From Lentisphaerota bacterium (GTDB lineage: Bacteria; Verrucomicrobiota; Lentisphaeria; Victivallales; Victivallaceae), in NCBI GenBank assembly GCA_015061625.1, contig SUWG01000004.1:86225-150224 (forward strand): a stretch of 64,000 nt of DNA, written 5' to 3'. How positions within the stretch are numbered: the first letter of the stretch is position 1; each line of letters begins with the position of its first letter. Below, piece by piece: positions 9,702 to 17,969 of this stretch. A program made the translations under genes and the position numbers. A model generated the notes under the pieces. That model saw nothing but the letters and a program-made list of their open reading frames with translations, was not told where the DNA came from and searched no databases.

Positions 9702-9730
9702 TTGACAAATCCAAGTTGTCATGGTATTAC
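9702..9730 (+). promoter_or_regulatory. Promoter with overlapping inverted repeat, upstream of the GDPD gene
   Basis: TTGACA (9702-9707), a 17-base spacer and TATTAC (9725-9730) form a good sigma70-type promoter. TGACAA (9703-9708) and TTGTCA (9716-9721) are a perfect inverted repeat across the -35 and spacer, so a repressor could bind there. The implied 5' leader is ~130 bases. Confidence 0.5.
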
Positions 9731-9868
9731 TTTGTTTGTTGCGGAATTTGCCGCATATAACTTTATATACCAGTTTCACAAAATTCAGGACATTACCATT
9801 TGAAAAGATTGGTAAAAAGACATATATTATTTTTGAGTTTTTCAGTTGCAAACGCAAAAGGAAGTATC

Positions 9869-10612
9869 ATGATTTTTATTTCTCACCGGGGCGAAAGCAT
9901 TGATGCTCCGGAAAATACCCTGCCGGCATTTGAATTATCCCGGCAGCGCAACACCTCCGGCATGGAATGCGATATTCATTTGACCCAAGACAATGTATTG
10001 GTAACGATTCATGACAATCACACCGGCAGAGTCGGCAATAAAAAAATGGATGTGGAAAACAGTACCTATGCCCAGTTACAAACCGTAGATGTTTCCAACG
10101 GCAAAGCCGGATTTAAAAACATCAAGATCCCGAAGTTTTCCCAAACCCTGCAACATTTGGGGAACGACAGGATATTTTATATTGAAATAAAAGGAAATGA
10201 TCCGGCAGTGATCGATGCAATGATTCAGGAGTTGGATAATGCGCAAATCGCCCCGGAACAAGTGGTAATGATCGCATTTGCGGAAGAGATCGTCCGCATT
10301 TTTAAAGAGCGTTACCCGTCACGCAAAGCGTTATTGCTGGTGCTATGTTCAATAAATCCTCACGGCCATTGGACACCGAGTGCAGATGAATTGATTGCCA
10401 AACTCCGTGAATTGAATGCAGATGGAGTTGACATCGGAGCAAACTTGCACTGCATAAATCAGGAATATGTAAATAAAGTCAAAGCGGCCGGCTTTGATTT
10501 TGCCGTATGGACGATCGACAACGAAAATATTGCCAAAACATTCATCGATTATGGAGTTGATGCCATAACCAGCAACTGCGCCGGATATTTGCAAGAAATT
10601 TTTGACAAATAA
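9869..10612 (+). CDS. ugpQ: Glycerophosphodiester phosphodiesterase family protein
   Basis: A 247-residue GDPD-family enzyme hydrolysing glycerophosphodiesters to glycerol-3-phosphate and an alcohol. The N-terminal ISHRGES...PENTLPAFE gives the catalytic His, Arg and Glu; MECDIHLTQDNVLVTIHD supplies the metal ligands and second catalytic His. The C-terminal AVWTIDN and GVDAITSN strands fit the barrel. Short length and no signal peptide match the cytoplasmic UgpQ type. I start at the ATG at 9869, which follows AAAAGGAAG; the upstream ATG at 9800 would add an unrelated N-terminus without ribosome site. The gene appears monocistronic with its own promoter. Confidence 0.85.
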   Translation: MIFISHRGESIDAPENTLPAFELSRQRNTSGMECDIHLTQDNVLVTIHDNHTGRVGNKKMDVENSTYAQLQTVDVSNGKAGFKNIKIPKFSQTLQHLGNDRIFYIEIKGNDPAVIDAMIQELDNAQIAPEQVVMIAFAEEIVRIFKERYPSRKALLLVLCSINPHGHWTPSADELIAKLRELNADGVDIGANLHCINQEYVNKVKAAGFDFAVWTIDNENIAKTFIDYGVDAITSNCAGYLQEIFDK

Positions 10613-10707
10613 CAATTTTACGTTGTTTGTTAAAAACGGTGGAAAATTTGTTTATAATGATATATATTATGATAACAACTCAAACCGTTTGATTGTGAGA
10701 GGTGAAT

Positions 10708-10935
10708 ATGTACCCGACTGAAGAACAAATAAAAAGGCACAATGAGGAAGCGGAGGAGGAAAATATTGCCAGCACCGCGTTAATTCTTATTCGCGGACTT
10801 TGGGATTACTCATCTTTTGTAAAATCCGTAAATGGGGATAATATTTATAAACAACGTGTCGATAAAATGATCCGTCATTATCTTTCTCTGCCCCAATACA
10901 AACATCTGCCGGTGCCGAAAGGGTTTGAGATGTAA
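10708..10935 (+). CDS. Small hypothetical protein (75 aa)
   Basis: A charged small protein, acidic at the N-terminus (EEAEEEN) and basic in the middle, with no signal peptide or membrane segment and no family recognised. AGAGG lies 5 bases before the ATG at 10708; an in-frame GTG at 10702 is less likely. A TATAAT at 10653-10658 could be its -10 element, but the best -35 (TTGTTA) is 20 bases away. It is followed by a clear terminator, so it looks like a genuine single-gene transcript. Confidence 0.6.
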   Translation: MYPTEEQIKRHNEEAEEENIASTALILIRGLWDYSSFVKSVNGDNIYKQRVDKMIRHYLSLPQYKHLPVPKGFEM

Positions 10936-10951
10936 AAGACATCGACACAAG

Positions 10952-10977
10952 GGAGACTGTTATGGTCTCCTTTTTTT
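10952..10977 (+). terminator. Rho-independent terminator
   Basis: GGAGAC (10952-10957) pairs with GTCTCC (10965-10970) around TGTTATG and is followed by seven T residues. It closes the 75-residue gene. Confidence 0.75.
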
Positions 10978-11035
10978 ATTGTTGACAATCCGGGTATGTT
11001 TGAACCTAAACCAACACACGGAGAATCAACGACCC

Positions 11036-11270
11036 ATGCAAATTCAGCAATATTCCGCAAAGCAACTGGAAGGGATGATCGCAGACAGAAATCGTTTTCT
11101 GCACATATATACTATAAAAAACAAATTTCAAAGGGAACTTTCAAAATTGGGAAGACCGGATTGCATATCAATTACTTGACCACAAACAGACAGGGCTATT
11201 TTACTGGTGTGAGGAAGAAAAAACAACCGGACTGAAACAATATAAGAAACAAAAGCAAGATATTATTTAA
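11036..11270 (+). pseudogene. Frameshifted small gene remnant
   Basis: From the ATG at 11036 a plausible protein runs MQIQQYSAKQLEGMIADRNR and on, then meets a stop (~11177) soon after an A6 run near 11112. The other frame (ending at the TAA at 11268-11270) continues in equally natural protein language: NWEDRIAYQLLDHKQTGLFY, then a charged tail. A +1 shift at the A run would join them into ~77 residues. GGAG lies 12 bases before the ATG. No homologue recognised; it may be decayed, or the shift may be a sequencing error. Confidence 0.35.
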
Positions 11271-11347
11271 AATGAAATTTTTCACTTTATCAACAACTTG
11301 AGTTTGAATGTTTTCAAGGCGATTTTCAAAGATTCAGGCAAAAAAAA

Positions 11348-11437
11348 TGGCGGAAGAAGAGGGATTCGAACCCTCGGAGAGTTGCCCCTCGGCGGTTTTC
11401 AAGACCGCTGCCTTAAACCACTCGACCATTCTTCCGC
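11348..11437 (-). tRNA. tRNA-Ser (anticodon TGA)
   Basis: The reverse strand reads GCGGAAGAATGG... and ends ...CTTCTTCCGCCA, with a 7-bp acceptor stem, the GGTTCGAATCC T-arm and an encoded CCA. The anticodon loop is CTTGAAA with anticodon TGA, and the long variable arm is typical of serine tRNA. Length is 90 nt including CCA. Confidence 0.96.
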
Positions 11438-11523
11438 AGTCATTTGGATAATTTAACCCCGATTAATGGATTTTGCAAATGTTTTTTGGCAAATAATCAA
11501 AAAAAGTTATCATTTAAACACAT

Positions 11524-11561
11524 AAAATCGGCGGTACAGCCTGATACAACTATACCGCCGA
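11524..11561 (-). terminator. Terminator of the uxuB-gnd-larA operon
   Basis: TCGGCGGTA (11528-11536) pairs with TACCGCCGA (11553-11561). On the reverse strand the stem is followed by TTTTATG. It lies just beyond the larA-type stop. Confidence 0.7.
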
Positions 11562-11582
11562 CAGAATATTCACCAAATCACT

Positions 11583-12869
11583 TCATTCGGCAAACGCAGA
11601 TTTCAACGCCCACAAACCGAGAGCCGGGTTGCTGATATAGAAAATTTCTTCTCCATTGACCACATTGATTCCGTCTTTCAAATCCGCGAAATGATATTTA
11701 TCCATGGTGGCTTGCAAGTCACCGTATTCAAAACCGACACTGCGGATTTCATCTGCAGTAACTTTATCGCCGGGGCAGTAAGTAATGGTAAATCTGCCTT
11801 CACTGGAACCATGGATCAAGTGAGCCGCCGCACCAAGATTATTGCGTAAATCTTCATTCTCGGCGACCATTTTCAACGTATTCGGCGTACCTTTGTAGCC
11901 GTATTTACGGATAAGACGGTCGATTTCCGGATCTTCACCGAATTCCTGCAATCCCGGAGCCAATACGATCAAATCACCATCATCGGCGATTGCCATACGG
12001 GTACGGTACACTGATTTATTCCCCAGCCATGTACTTTTGAATTCTTCCGGATCAAGATAGACGATCACCTTTTTCAAAGGCTTGTCCAACAGCTGCAAGT
12101 TGGTCTCCACACTCAACTTTGCCGCCGCACGGAATGCATCATCGCCATTACCGGCAAAAAATCCGCGCATCGCCATTTTTCCGGTAGCCTCATCTCTCGC
12201 CATAACCGTTTGCATATAGATTATCGGCAGATCAGCAAGGAAAGTATCCACTCCGTAATTGAACAAACTGCGCACCGGACTGTCTGCATGGCCCATGATC
12301 TTTTCCATATTTGAAACCGCACCGAGAAAGTGAGATTTATTGATCATATCCGAGCCGCCGATACCAACCATGATATTTTTGGTGTAGTTCGCCATGCCAA
12401 CCACTTCATGCGGAACAACCTGACCGACAGAAACAATAAGATCATAATTTTCAAACACGATCTTATTGACCTGCACACTCACCTCGTAATCAACTTTGCC
12501 ACCGGATAATTCACTGATAAATTCACTGGAAGCTTTGCCCATGGTTTTGACCGCATTGCGCCAGTCATGAACCAGAAACTTATCCTTCGGTATCTTGCTG
12601 CCGAACATCAATTCCAATTGGGCATCACCCATTGCACTATGCGTTCCCAATGCCGGCATGATATCGATGTGGCATTTATCAGCATAATTTTCGTAAATGA
12701 TTTCGGTGATCCTGCCGGCACAGGAATTAAGCCGGGTATGATCCGGCGGCAGAATCAGCATACGCTTGATATCTTTTCCGCTTTTGGCAATAGCCTCAAG
12801 AACCAAACTTTGCAATTCACTGTCGCTGACAGCGATATCAGCACCACCCTTTTGCACATACATAGCCAT
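11583..12869 (-). CDS. LarA-family nickel-pincer hydroxyacid racemase/epimerase
   Basis: A 428-residue LarA-superfamily protein, the family's usual length. Motifs include PPDHTR near residue 40, PALGTHSAMGD and LVHDWRN (the two catalytic His positions), and GMANYTKNIMVGIGG, where the Lys probably anchors the nickel-pincer nucleotide. The family inverts the carbon next to a carboxylate; besides lactate racemases it includes malate racemases and a D-gluconate 2-epimerase. Here it is the last gene of an operon with a mannonate oxidoreductase and 6-phosphogluconate dehydrogenase, so a sugar-acid epimerase (gluconate/mannonate) is more likely than lactate racemase. That assignment is inference. 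AAAGGA precedes the ATG at 12869. LarB/C/E cofactor genes are not in the window. Confidence 0.85.
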   Translation of the reverse strand: MAMYVQKGGADIAVSDSELQSLVLEAIAKSGKDIKRMLILPPDHTRLNSCAGRITEIIYENYADKCHIDIMPALGTHSAMGDAQLELMFGSKIPKDKFLVHDWRNAVKTMGKASSEFISELSGGKVDYEVSVQVNKIVFENYDLIVSVGQVVPHEVVGMANYTKNIMVGIGGSDMINKSHFLGAVSNMEKIMGHADSPVRSLFNYGVDTFLADLPIIYMQTVMARDEATGKMAMRGFFAGNGDDAFRAAAKLSVETNLQLLDKPLKKVIVYLDPEEFKSTWLGNKSVYRTRMAIADDGDLIVLAPGLQEFGEDPEIDRLIRKYGYKGTPNTLKMVAENEDLRNNLGAAAHLIHGSSEGRFTITYCPGDKVTADEIRSVGFEYGDLQATMDKYHFADLKDGINVVNGEEIFYISNPALGLWALKSAFAE

Positions 12870-12944
12870 AGTAAAAATCCTTTCCTGAAAAAACGGCGGG
12901 CAACACCGCAAATGATGCACCCGCCGCAATCGGCAAATTCTGTT

Positions 12945-14402
12945 TTATGCGGTATAAGTACCGGCCACGGTAGTACCGCTGGTTTCAGTCCATGCCGTGT
13001 GGAAAAATTTACCGCGCTCGGCATCAACACGCTCGTAAGTATGAGCACCGAAATAATCGCGCTGTGCCTGAAGCAAGTTGGCGGGCAGACAGGCTGAACG
13101 GTAACCATCGTAATAAGCAAGCGCACTGCTGAATGCCGGCACCGGAACTCCGTTGGCGACCGCAGTTGCGATAACTTCACGCCAGGCGGCCTGACAGTTG
13201 TCGATAACACCGTGGAAGAAATCATCCAGCAACAGGTTATCCAAATCTGGATTTTTGTCAAATGCTTCTTTGATGCGTTCAAGGAACTGCGCCCGGATAA
13301 TACATCCGCCACGCCACATCAGAGCGATTTCGCCATACTGCAATTTCCAGCCGTATTCTTTGGCAGCCAGTTTCATCAACTGATAGCCCTGAGCGTAAGA
13401 ACAGATCTTGGAAGCATAAAGTGCTTTGCGGACAGACTCAATAAATGCTTTCTTATCACCGGTGAAATTGACTTTTGGACCGGTCAACACACCGGAAGCC
13501 GCCACGCGTTCTTCCTTGATAGCAGAAAGGCAACGGGCAAAAACCGCTTCGGCAACTGTCGGGGCCGGGGCACCGAGATCCAACGCACTCTGGCTGGTCC
13601 ACTTACCGGTACCTTTCTGACCGGCCGTGTCAAGAATGATATCCACCACCGGTTTGCCGGTTTCCGGATCGACTTTGCTGAAAATATTGGAAGTGATCTC
13701 GATCAGATAACTGTTAAGTTCACCGGCATTCCATTCGGTAAATACTTCATGCAATTCAGCCGCAGTAAGACCGAGAATATTCTTCATGATCCAATAGGCT
13801 TCGCAAATCATCTGCATATCGCCGTATTCGATACCGTTGTGAACCATTTTCACATAGTGACCGGCACCGTCATTACCGACCCATTCGCAACAGGGCTGAC
13901 CACCGGCGACTTTAGCCGCGATCGCCTGAAAAACCGGTTTGATTTCCGGCCATGCTTCCGGATCTCCACCGGGCATCAGAGATGGACCGAGCAAGGCCCC
14001 TTCTTCACCGCCGGAAACACCGGAACCGACAAAGCGCAAACCTTTTTCGGCCAGATATTTGGTGCGGCGGATGGTATCGGGGAAGTGACTGTTGCCGCCA
14101 TCGATCAGGATATCGCCTTTATCGAGATAGGGGATGAGTTGTTCCATAAGGTCATCAACCGGTTTTCCGGCTTTGACCATCATCATGATCTTACGGGGAG
14201 TTTTCAGAGAATTGCACAGTTCTTCAAGGCTGTGGCAGCCGATGAAATTTTTACCTTTGCCTCTGCCATTGATAAAATTGTCAACTTTTTCGACCGTGCG
14301 GTTGTAAACCGCGGCACTGAAGCCGTGACTTTCCATATTGAGAACGAGGTTCTCACCCATTACCGCCAGACCGATAAGACCGATATCTGCTTTTTTATCC
14401 AT
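12945..14402 (-). CDS. gnd: 6-phosphogluconate dehydrogenase, decarboxylating
   Basis: A 485-residue canonical Gnd converting 6-phosphogluconate to ribulose-5-phosphate, CO2 and NAD(P)H. The N-terminal Rossmann domain has [13 protein letters not shown] and YNRTVEKVD; the active-site region has [11 protein letters not shown] (binding Ser/Gly) and [17 protein letters not shown] (catalytic Lys). The all-helical C-terminal domain ends in the conserved [14 protein letters not shown] and a HTAW tail. AAGGAAAG precedes the ATG. It lies between uxuB (30 bases upstream) and the LarA-type gene (75 bases downstream), all reverse. No glucose-6-phosphate dehydrogenase or gluconokinase is adjacent. Confidence 0.96.
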   Translation of the reverse strand: MDKKADIGLIGLAVMGENLVLNMESHGFSAAVYNRTVEKVDNFINGRGKGKNFIGCHSLEELCNSLKTPRKIMMMVKAGKPVDDLMEQLIPYLDKGDILIDGGNSHFPDTIRRTKYLAEKGLRFVGSGVSGGEEGALLGPSLMPGGDPEAWPEIKPVFQAIAAKVAGGQPCCEWVGNDGAGHYVKMVHNGIEYGDMQMICEAYWIMKNILGLTAAELHEVFTEWNAGELNSYLIEITSNIFSKVDPETGKPVVDIILDTAGQKGTGKWTSQSALDLGAPAPTVAEAVFARCLSAIKEERVAASGVLTGPKVNFTGDKKAFIESVRKALYASKICSYAQGYQLMKLAAKEYGWKLQYGEIALMWRGGCIIRAQFLERIKEAFDKNPDLDNLLLDDFFHGVIDNCQAAWREVIATAVANGVPVPAFSSALAYYDGYRSACLPANLLQAQRDYFGAHTYERVDAERGKFFHTAWTETSGTTVAGTYTA

Positions 14403-14432
14403 AATAATCTTTCCTTGAATTAAGATTGAAAA

Positions 14433-15281
14433 TTACACGCCGCTGAATGCCGCAAAACCGCCATCGATCGGCAGCACCACACCATTGATGAAACCGGCGG
14501 CCTCATCATCAAGCAGGAAAAGCAAGGCACCAACCAAATCTTCCGGCTGACCGAATTTGCCCATCGGAGTATGAGTCAGAATGGTGTTGCCACGGGGAGT
14601 CAGAGAACCATCCGGATTGGTCAGAAGAGTGCGATTCTGATTGGTCAGGAAAAATCCCGGTGCGATCGCATTGACCCGGATATTGACTTTGGAAAAGTGA
14701 ACCGCAAGCCACTGGGTAAAGTTGCTGATCGCCGCTTTAGCACCGCTGTACGCCGGAATCTTGGTCAGCGGACAAAATGCATTCATACTGGAAATATTGA
14801 TCACATTACCGCCATTATTTTCTGCCATGTGTTTACAGAAAACCTGGGTCGGCAGCAAAGTGCCGAGGAAGTTAAGATTGAAAACGAAACCGACACCGGC
14901 GGGATCAAGATCAAAGAAAGTGGTGATACCCTCCGCTTTGGCAAGCAAATCTTCTTTAGTCAGATATTCTTTGCTGGTCGTGCCTTTGGGATTGTTGCCA
15001 CCGGCACCATTGACCAGAATATCACAATGACCGAATGCGGCAGTAACTTTGGCTTCAGCTTCCTGCAAACTGGCAAGTTCCAATACATTGGCACTCAAAC
15101 CGATCGCTTCGCCGCCATCGGCCACGATTTCGGCGGCCACCTGTTCCGCAGATTCGGCACGCAAGTCAAGAATCGCGACTTTAGCACCGGCTTTGGCAAG
15201 CGCCTTGGCCATCACACTGCAGAGAATTCCGCCGCCGCCGGTAACGACAGCAACTTTGTCTTTCAGGTCAACTTTCATCAT
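14433..15281 (-). CDS. uxuB: D-mannonate oxidoreductase (fructuronate reductase), SDR type
   Basis: A 282-residue short-chain dehydrogenase matching the Bacillus-type UxuB/YjmF group, which reduces D-fructuronate to D-mannonate. The NAD(P) motif VVTGGGGILCSVMAKAL is at the N-terminus; GAGGNNPKGTTSKEY and FNLNFLGTLLPTQVF are signatures of this subgroup; the catalytic tetrad includes ISSMNAF (Ser) and YSGAKAA (Tyr/Lys). APGFFLTNQNR and PMGKFGQPEDLVGALLFL complete the match. Two adjacent ATGs follow AAGGAG; the first is used here and the second is equally good. It is the first gene of the operon with gnd and the LarA-family gene. Confidence 0.9.
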   Translation of the reverse strand: MMKVDLKDKVAVVTGGGGILCSVMAKALAKAGAKVAILDLRAESAEQVAAEIVADGGEAIGLSANVLELASLQEAEAKVTAAFGHCDILVNGAGGNNPKGTTSKEYLTKEDLLAKAEGITTFFDLDPAGVGFVFNLNFLGTLLPTQVFCKHMAENNGGNVINISSMNAFCPLTKIPAYSGAKAAISNFTQWLAVHFSKVNIRVNAIAPGFFLTNQNRTLLTNPDGSLTPRGNTILTHTPMGKFGQPEDLVGALLFLLDDEAAGFINGVVLPIDGGFAAFSGV

Positions 15282-15334
15282 CTTTCTCCTTATTTTGACA
15301 AGTTGTTCCGATGAATATCAAAATGCTCGCTAAT

Positions 15335-15363
15335 AAAATACCATTAATTCCGCAGTTTTTCAA
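15335..15363 (-). promoter_or_regulatory. Promoter of the uxuB-gnd-larA operon
   Basis: On the reverse strand TTGAAA (15358-15363), 17 bases, then TATTTT (15335-15340). The -35 lies in an imperfectly loop-closed inverted repeat (GCAGTTTTT 15352-15360 with AAAAACTGC 15369-15377), which could be an operator or the end of the upstream transcript. Confidence 0.45.
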
Positions 15364-15422
15364 GTTTCAAAAACTGCTTTCTTCAAAGTTTGTTCATAAA
15401 CTTTACCAACCCGGCAAAAAAA

Positions 15423-16352
15423 TCACAGTCGTTCAAGATTTTTCCGGTTCACCGAATGAAGTAAAGCGGCACAACATCTAATTGCCGGAACCGCCACTCC
15501 ATGCTCAAGAGCAAGTTGCAAAACATTGCCGATTATCGCCTCAACTTCCAATGGACGCCCGGCTTCGAAATCCTGCAGCATACTGGTTTTGTACGGTGGA
15601 AAATTACGGGTATATTCCAGTTGATCCTCTGCCATGCGTCTATCCAGCGGCACATTGCAGGCATTGGCCACCGCAATCACCTCATCCATTAAATTTGAAC
15701 ACAATTCTTCTATTGCCGCACCGTCACACAATTCTCTGGAATTCAGACCGCCGCCCAAAACAGAAACCGGATTGAAAGGCAAATTCCACAGCAACTTTTT
15801 CCAGCGTTCCAGGGCGATATTTTCCACAACATCACAAGGTATCCCCCCTGCCCTGAAAAGCGAGGCGGCCCATTCACTTTTGCCGATACCGCCACCGAAA
15901 CGGCCTAAAATCAACCGTCCGCTGCCGGAATGAACAACCTGATTGACCTCCCGGCGTGATGCTCCGATATAAGCAATGGCACTGATGATTTCATTTTCAG
16001 GGAATGCCGCGGCTATCTCATTTTCAATGCCGACTCCATTCTGGATCAGAATGATTGGCGGATGCTCCGGACGGTCTGCAACCCCTTTCAACAAGCCGAC
16101 CCGATCGACACCGGGCAGAACTTTGGTCGCCACAACAATACAATCGATATCAGCAGATGCCTCACGCGCGCTTTGCAATACTTTTTCCGGGCGGAACGAA
16201 AAATTTCCGGCGATACTTTCCACCAGATATCCTTCCCGGCGGATTTTTTCCAATTCCCGGTGGGCAACGACCTCCACAGACGTTCCGCCACAGGCGGCAC
16301 GTCCGCAAAAGTAAACGCCGACACTGCCAGCTCCGATCAATAAAATTTTCAT
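15423..16352 (-). CDS. panE: 2-dehydropantoate 2-reductase family protein
   Basis: A 309-residue ketopantoate reductase-family protein. It starts with the Rossmann motif KILLIGAGSVGVYFCGRAA, continues with VVATKVLPG and LIQNGVGIENEI, and has the family's Lys/Asn region ERWKKLLWNLPFNPVSVLGG and late motif YKTSMLQDFEAGRPLEVEAI (catalytic Lys, Ser and Glu region). PanE uses NADPH to make pantoate for CoA, but the family also contains other 2-hydroxyacid dehydrogenases, so the substrate is not certain. Its ATG overlaps the yggS stop by four bases (ATGA), making it the last gene of a coupled five-gene operon. Confidence 0.85.
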   Translation of the reverse strand: MKILLIGAGSVGVYFCGRAACGGTSVEVVAHRELEKIRREGYLVESIAGNFSFRPEKVLQSAREASADIDCIVVATKVLPGVDRVGLLKGVADRPEHPPIILIQNGVGIENEIAAAFPENEIISAIAYIGASRREVNQVVHSGSGRLILGRFGGGIGKSEWAASLFRAGGIPCDVVENIALERWKKLLWNLPFNPVSVLGGGLNSRELCDGAAIEELCSNLMDEVIAVANACNVPLDRRMAEDQLEYTRNFPPYKTSMLQDFEAGRPLEVEAIIGNVLQLALEHGVAVPAIRCCAALLHSVNRKNLERL

Positions 16353-17044
16353 CGGGAAATTCTCTCAATACCTTCAAAAATCTTGCTTCCGACCCGCACG
16401 ACCGTCGATCCGCAGGCAACGGCCACCTGAAAATCGCCACTCATTCCCATTGACAGGATCGGCAAATCCATTTGACACGCTTTTCCGGTTTGCTCATTCA
16501 AAATCCGCAAGCGGTCAAAAATCGAATGAAGTTCTTCCTCATTTGCTTCAAAAGGAGCCATCGTCATCAAACCGGAAAAACGCACATTGCGACATTTCGC
16601 GGCACAATCGGCGACCTCCGGCAACTCCTCCGGTGTCATTCCTCCTTTGGATGCTTCACCGGAAACATTTATCTCCAACAAAATTTGCGGACTTTTGTTT
16701 TCTTCACCGGCGATACGCTCAAATCTTTCCAGTTGACTTTTGGATTCAACAGAATGAATGATCTGCGCCAGTTTGACGACCTTGCGGATTTTATTGGATT
16801 GCACCGGCCCGATAAAATGCCAGACTATATCATCCGGCATGGCGGCAGCTTTCACGGCCAATTCCGGTTCCCGGTTTTCAGCAAATTCCCTGACTCCAAA
16901 TTCATAAAGTTCCATCATTACCGGAATGGGGATCGTCTTGCTGACGACCAGCAACTTGACATCATCAACACTGCGTCCGCACTGGCGGCAAGCACTTTCC
17001 AACTCGGCCCTCACCGCCAGAAAATTTTCGATTACACGGCTCAT
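16349..17044 (-). CDS. yggS: YggS-family pyridoxal phosphate homeostasis protein
   Basis: A 231-residue single-domain PLP-binding protein of the YggS/PLPBP family, which buffers PLP and influences amino-acid metabolism. LLVVSKTIP carries the PLP-binding Lys; WHFIGPVQSNK, EINVSGEASKGG, FSGLMTMAPF, LSMGMSGDFQVAVACGSTVV and RVGSKIFEG follow in family order. The usual GENRVQE motif is AENREPE here. Both ends overlap neighbours by four bases (ATGA), cysE upstream and panE downstream, indicating translational coupling. Confidence 0.93.
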   Translation of the reverse strand: MSRVIENFLAVRAELESACRQCGRSVDDVKLLVVSKTIPIPVMMELYEFGVREFAENREPELAVKAAAMPDDIVWHFIGPVQSNKIRKVVKLAQIIHSVESKSQLERFERIAGEENKSPQILLEINVSGEASKGGMTPEELPEVADCAAKCRNVRFSGLMTMAPFEANEEELHSIFDRLRILNEQTGKACQMDLPILSMGMSGDFQVAVACGSTVVRVGSKIFEGIERISR

Positions 17045-17958
17045 TTTTCACCGCCTCCGGTAGTGTTGAGAAACTTTTTCCGGTGTTCCGGCGGCAGTGC
17101 CGTGATTTTGGTCCCCGGCGGTAAACTTTCAGCCAGCCACACATTGCCGCCGATCACTGAATTATCACCGATCGTGATATCTCCCAGCACAGAAGCCCCG
17201 GAATAGATCGTAACATTATTGCCGACTGTCGGATGACGTTTGTTGCCTTTGATCAACATACCGCAGGCATTTTTGGGGAAGTTGGCGGCTCCGAGAGTGA
17301 CCCCCTGATAAATTCGCACATTGTCACCGATCACAGCTGTTTCCCCAACTACCACGCCGGTTCCGTGATCGATAAAAACTCCACTGCCGATCTTTGCGCC
17401 GGGATGGATATCGATACCGGTAACTGAATGAGCATATTCGGTCATCATGCGAGGGATCAGAGGTACGTTGAGAACATACAACTCATGAGCAAGCCGTTGA
17501 ATGGCAATCGCCTTGACTCCGGGGTAACTCAAAATGATCTCATCATAATTTTTGGCAGCCGGATCACCATTGTAAGCGGCTTTGACATCAAGTTTCATAA
17601 TTTCCCGGATCGCCGGCAAACGTTGCAGCATTGCCAGAGTAAGAGTATCGCATTTTGAATTGCACCCATTAGTACATGAATCGCAATCGTCACCACTCAT
17701 CCGATGCATGGCCCGGGATATCTGATCGGATAATTCCCGCATACAATCCCCCAGCAAAACTGCCGCCGACGGATAAGTTCCGGCCCGATCGAATCCGGGA
17801 AAGATCAATTCCAGCAATTTTTCAGTAACAGCGATCACCTCACTGCGTCGGGGCAAACTGTCACCACCGGCATCATTCACCCCGAAACCATCAGCATAAC
17901 TTTTCTGCAACTCATCATGAATCGCATTCAATGCGTTCTTTTTTTCCAGACGATTCAT
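17041..17958 (-). CDS. cysE: Serine O-acetyltransferase
   Basis: A 305-residue serine acetyltransferase making O-acetylserine, the cysteine precursor. An extended helical N-terminal domain is followed by a left-handed beta-helix with hexapeptide repeats: GIDIHPGAKIGSGVFIDHGT, VVVGETAVIGDNVRIYQGVT and KRHPTVGNNVTIYSGASVLG; DIHPGA and DHGTG carry the active-site residues. An unusual Cys-rich stretch (CDSCTNGCNSKCD) near residue 105 could bind metal or be redox sensitive. I start at the ATG at 17958, preceded by ACAGG; an in-frame GTG at 17973 overlaps the yicC stop (GTGA) and is a real alternative. Confidence 0.92.
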   Translation of the reverse strand: MNRLEKKNALNAIHDELQKSYADGFGVNDAGGDSLPRRSEVIAVTEKLLELIFPGFDRAGTYPSAAVLLGDCMRELSDQISRAMHRMSGDDCDSCTNGCNSKCDTLTLAMLQRLPAIREIMKLDVKAAYNGDPAAKNYDEIILSYPGVKAIAIQRLAHELYVLNVPLIPRMMTEYAHSVTGIDIHPGAKIGSGVFIDHGTGVVVGETAVIGDNVRIYQGVTLGAANFPKNACGMLIKGNKRHPTVGNNVTIYSGASVLGDITIGDNSVIGGNVWLAESLPPGTKITALPPEHRKKFLNTTGGGEK

Positions 17959-17969
17959 ATAAAACCTGT

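Noticed and set aside
9459..9803. 114-residue forward frame in the gap before the GDPD gene
   Set aside because: No ribosome site, odd composition, several equally long frames in other registers, and a good promoter with operator-like repeat lies inside it.
10925..11235. Two overlapping forward frames (10925-11179, 10996-11235) as intact genes
   Set aside because: The first is the front half of the frameshifted remnant with a leader running through a terminator; the second is basic, low in complexity and has no start signal.
11583..12869. Calling the LarA-family protein a lactate racemase
   Set aside because: Family membership alone does not set the substrate, and operon partners act on six-carbon sugar acids.
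13212..14423. 403-residue forward frame opposite gnd
   Set aside because: It is antisense to an unmistakable Gnd protein; its length reflects codon structure of the opposite strand, as for similar long shadows opposite argH, topA, pfp and the DegT gene.
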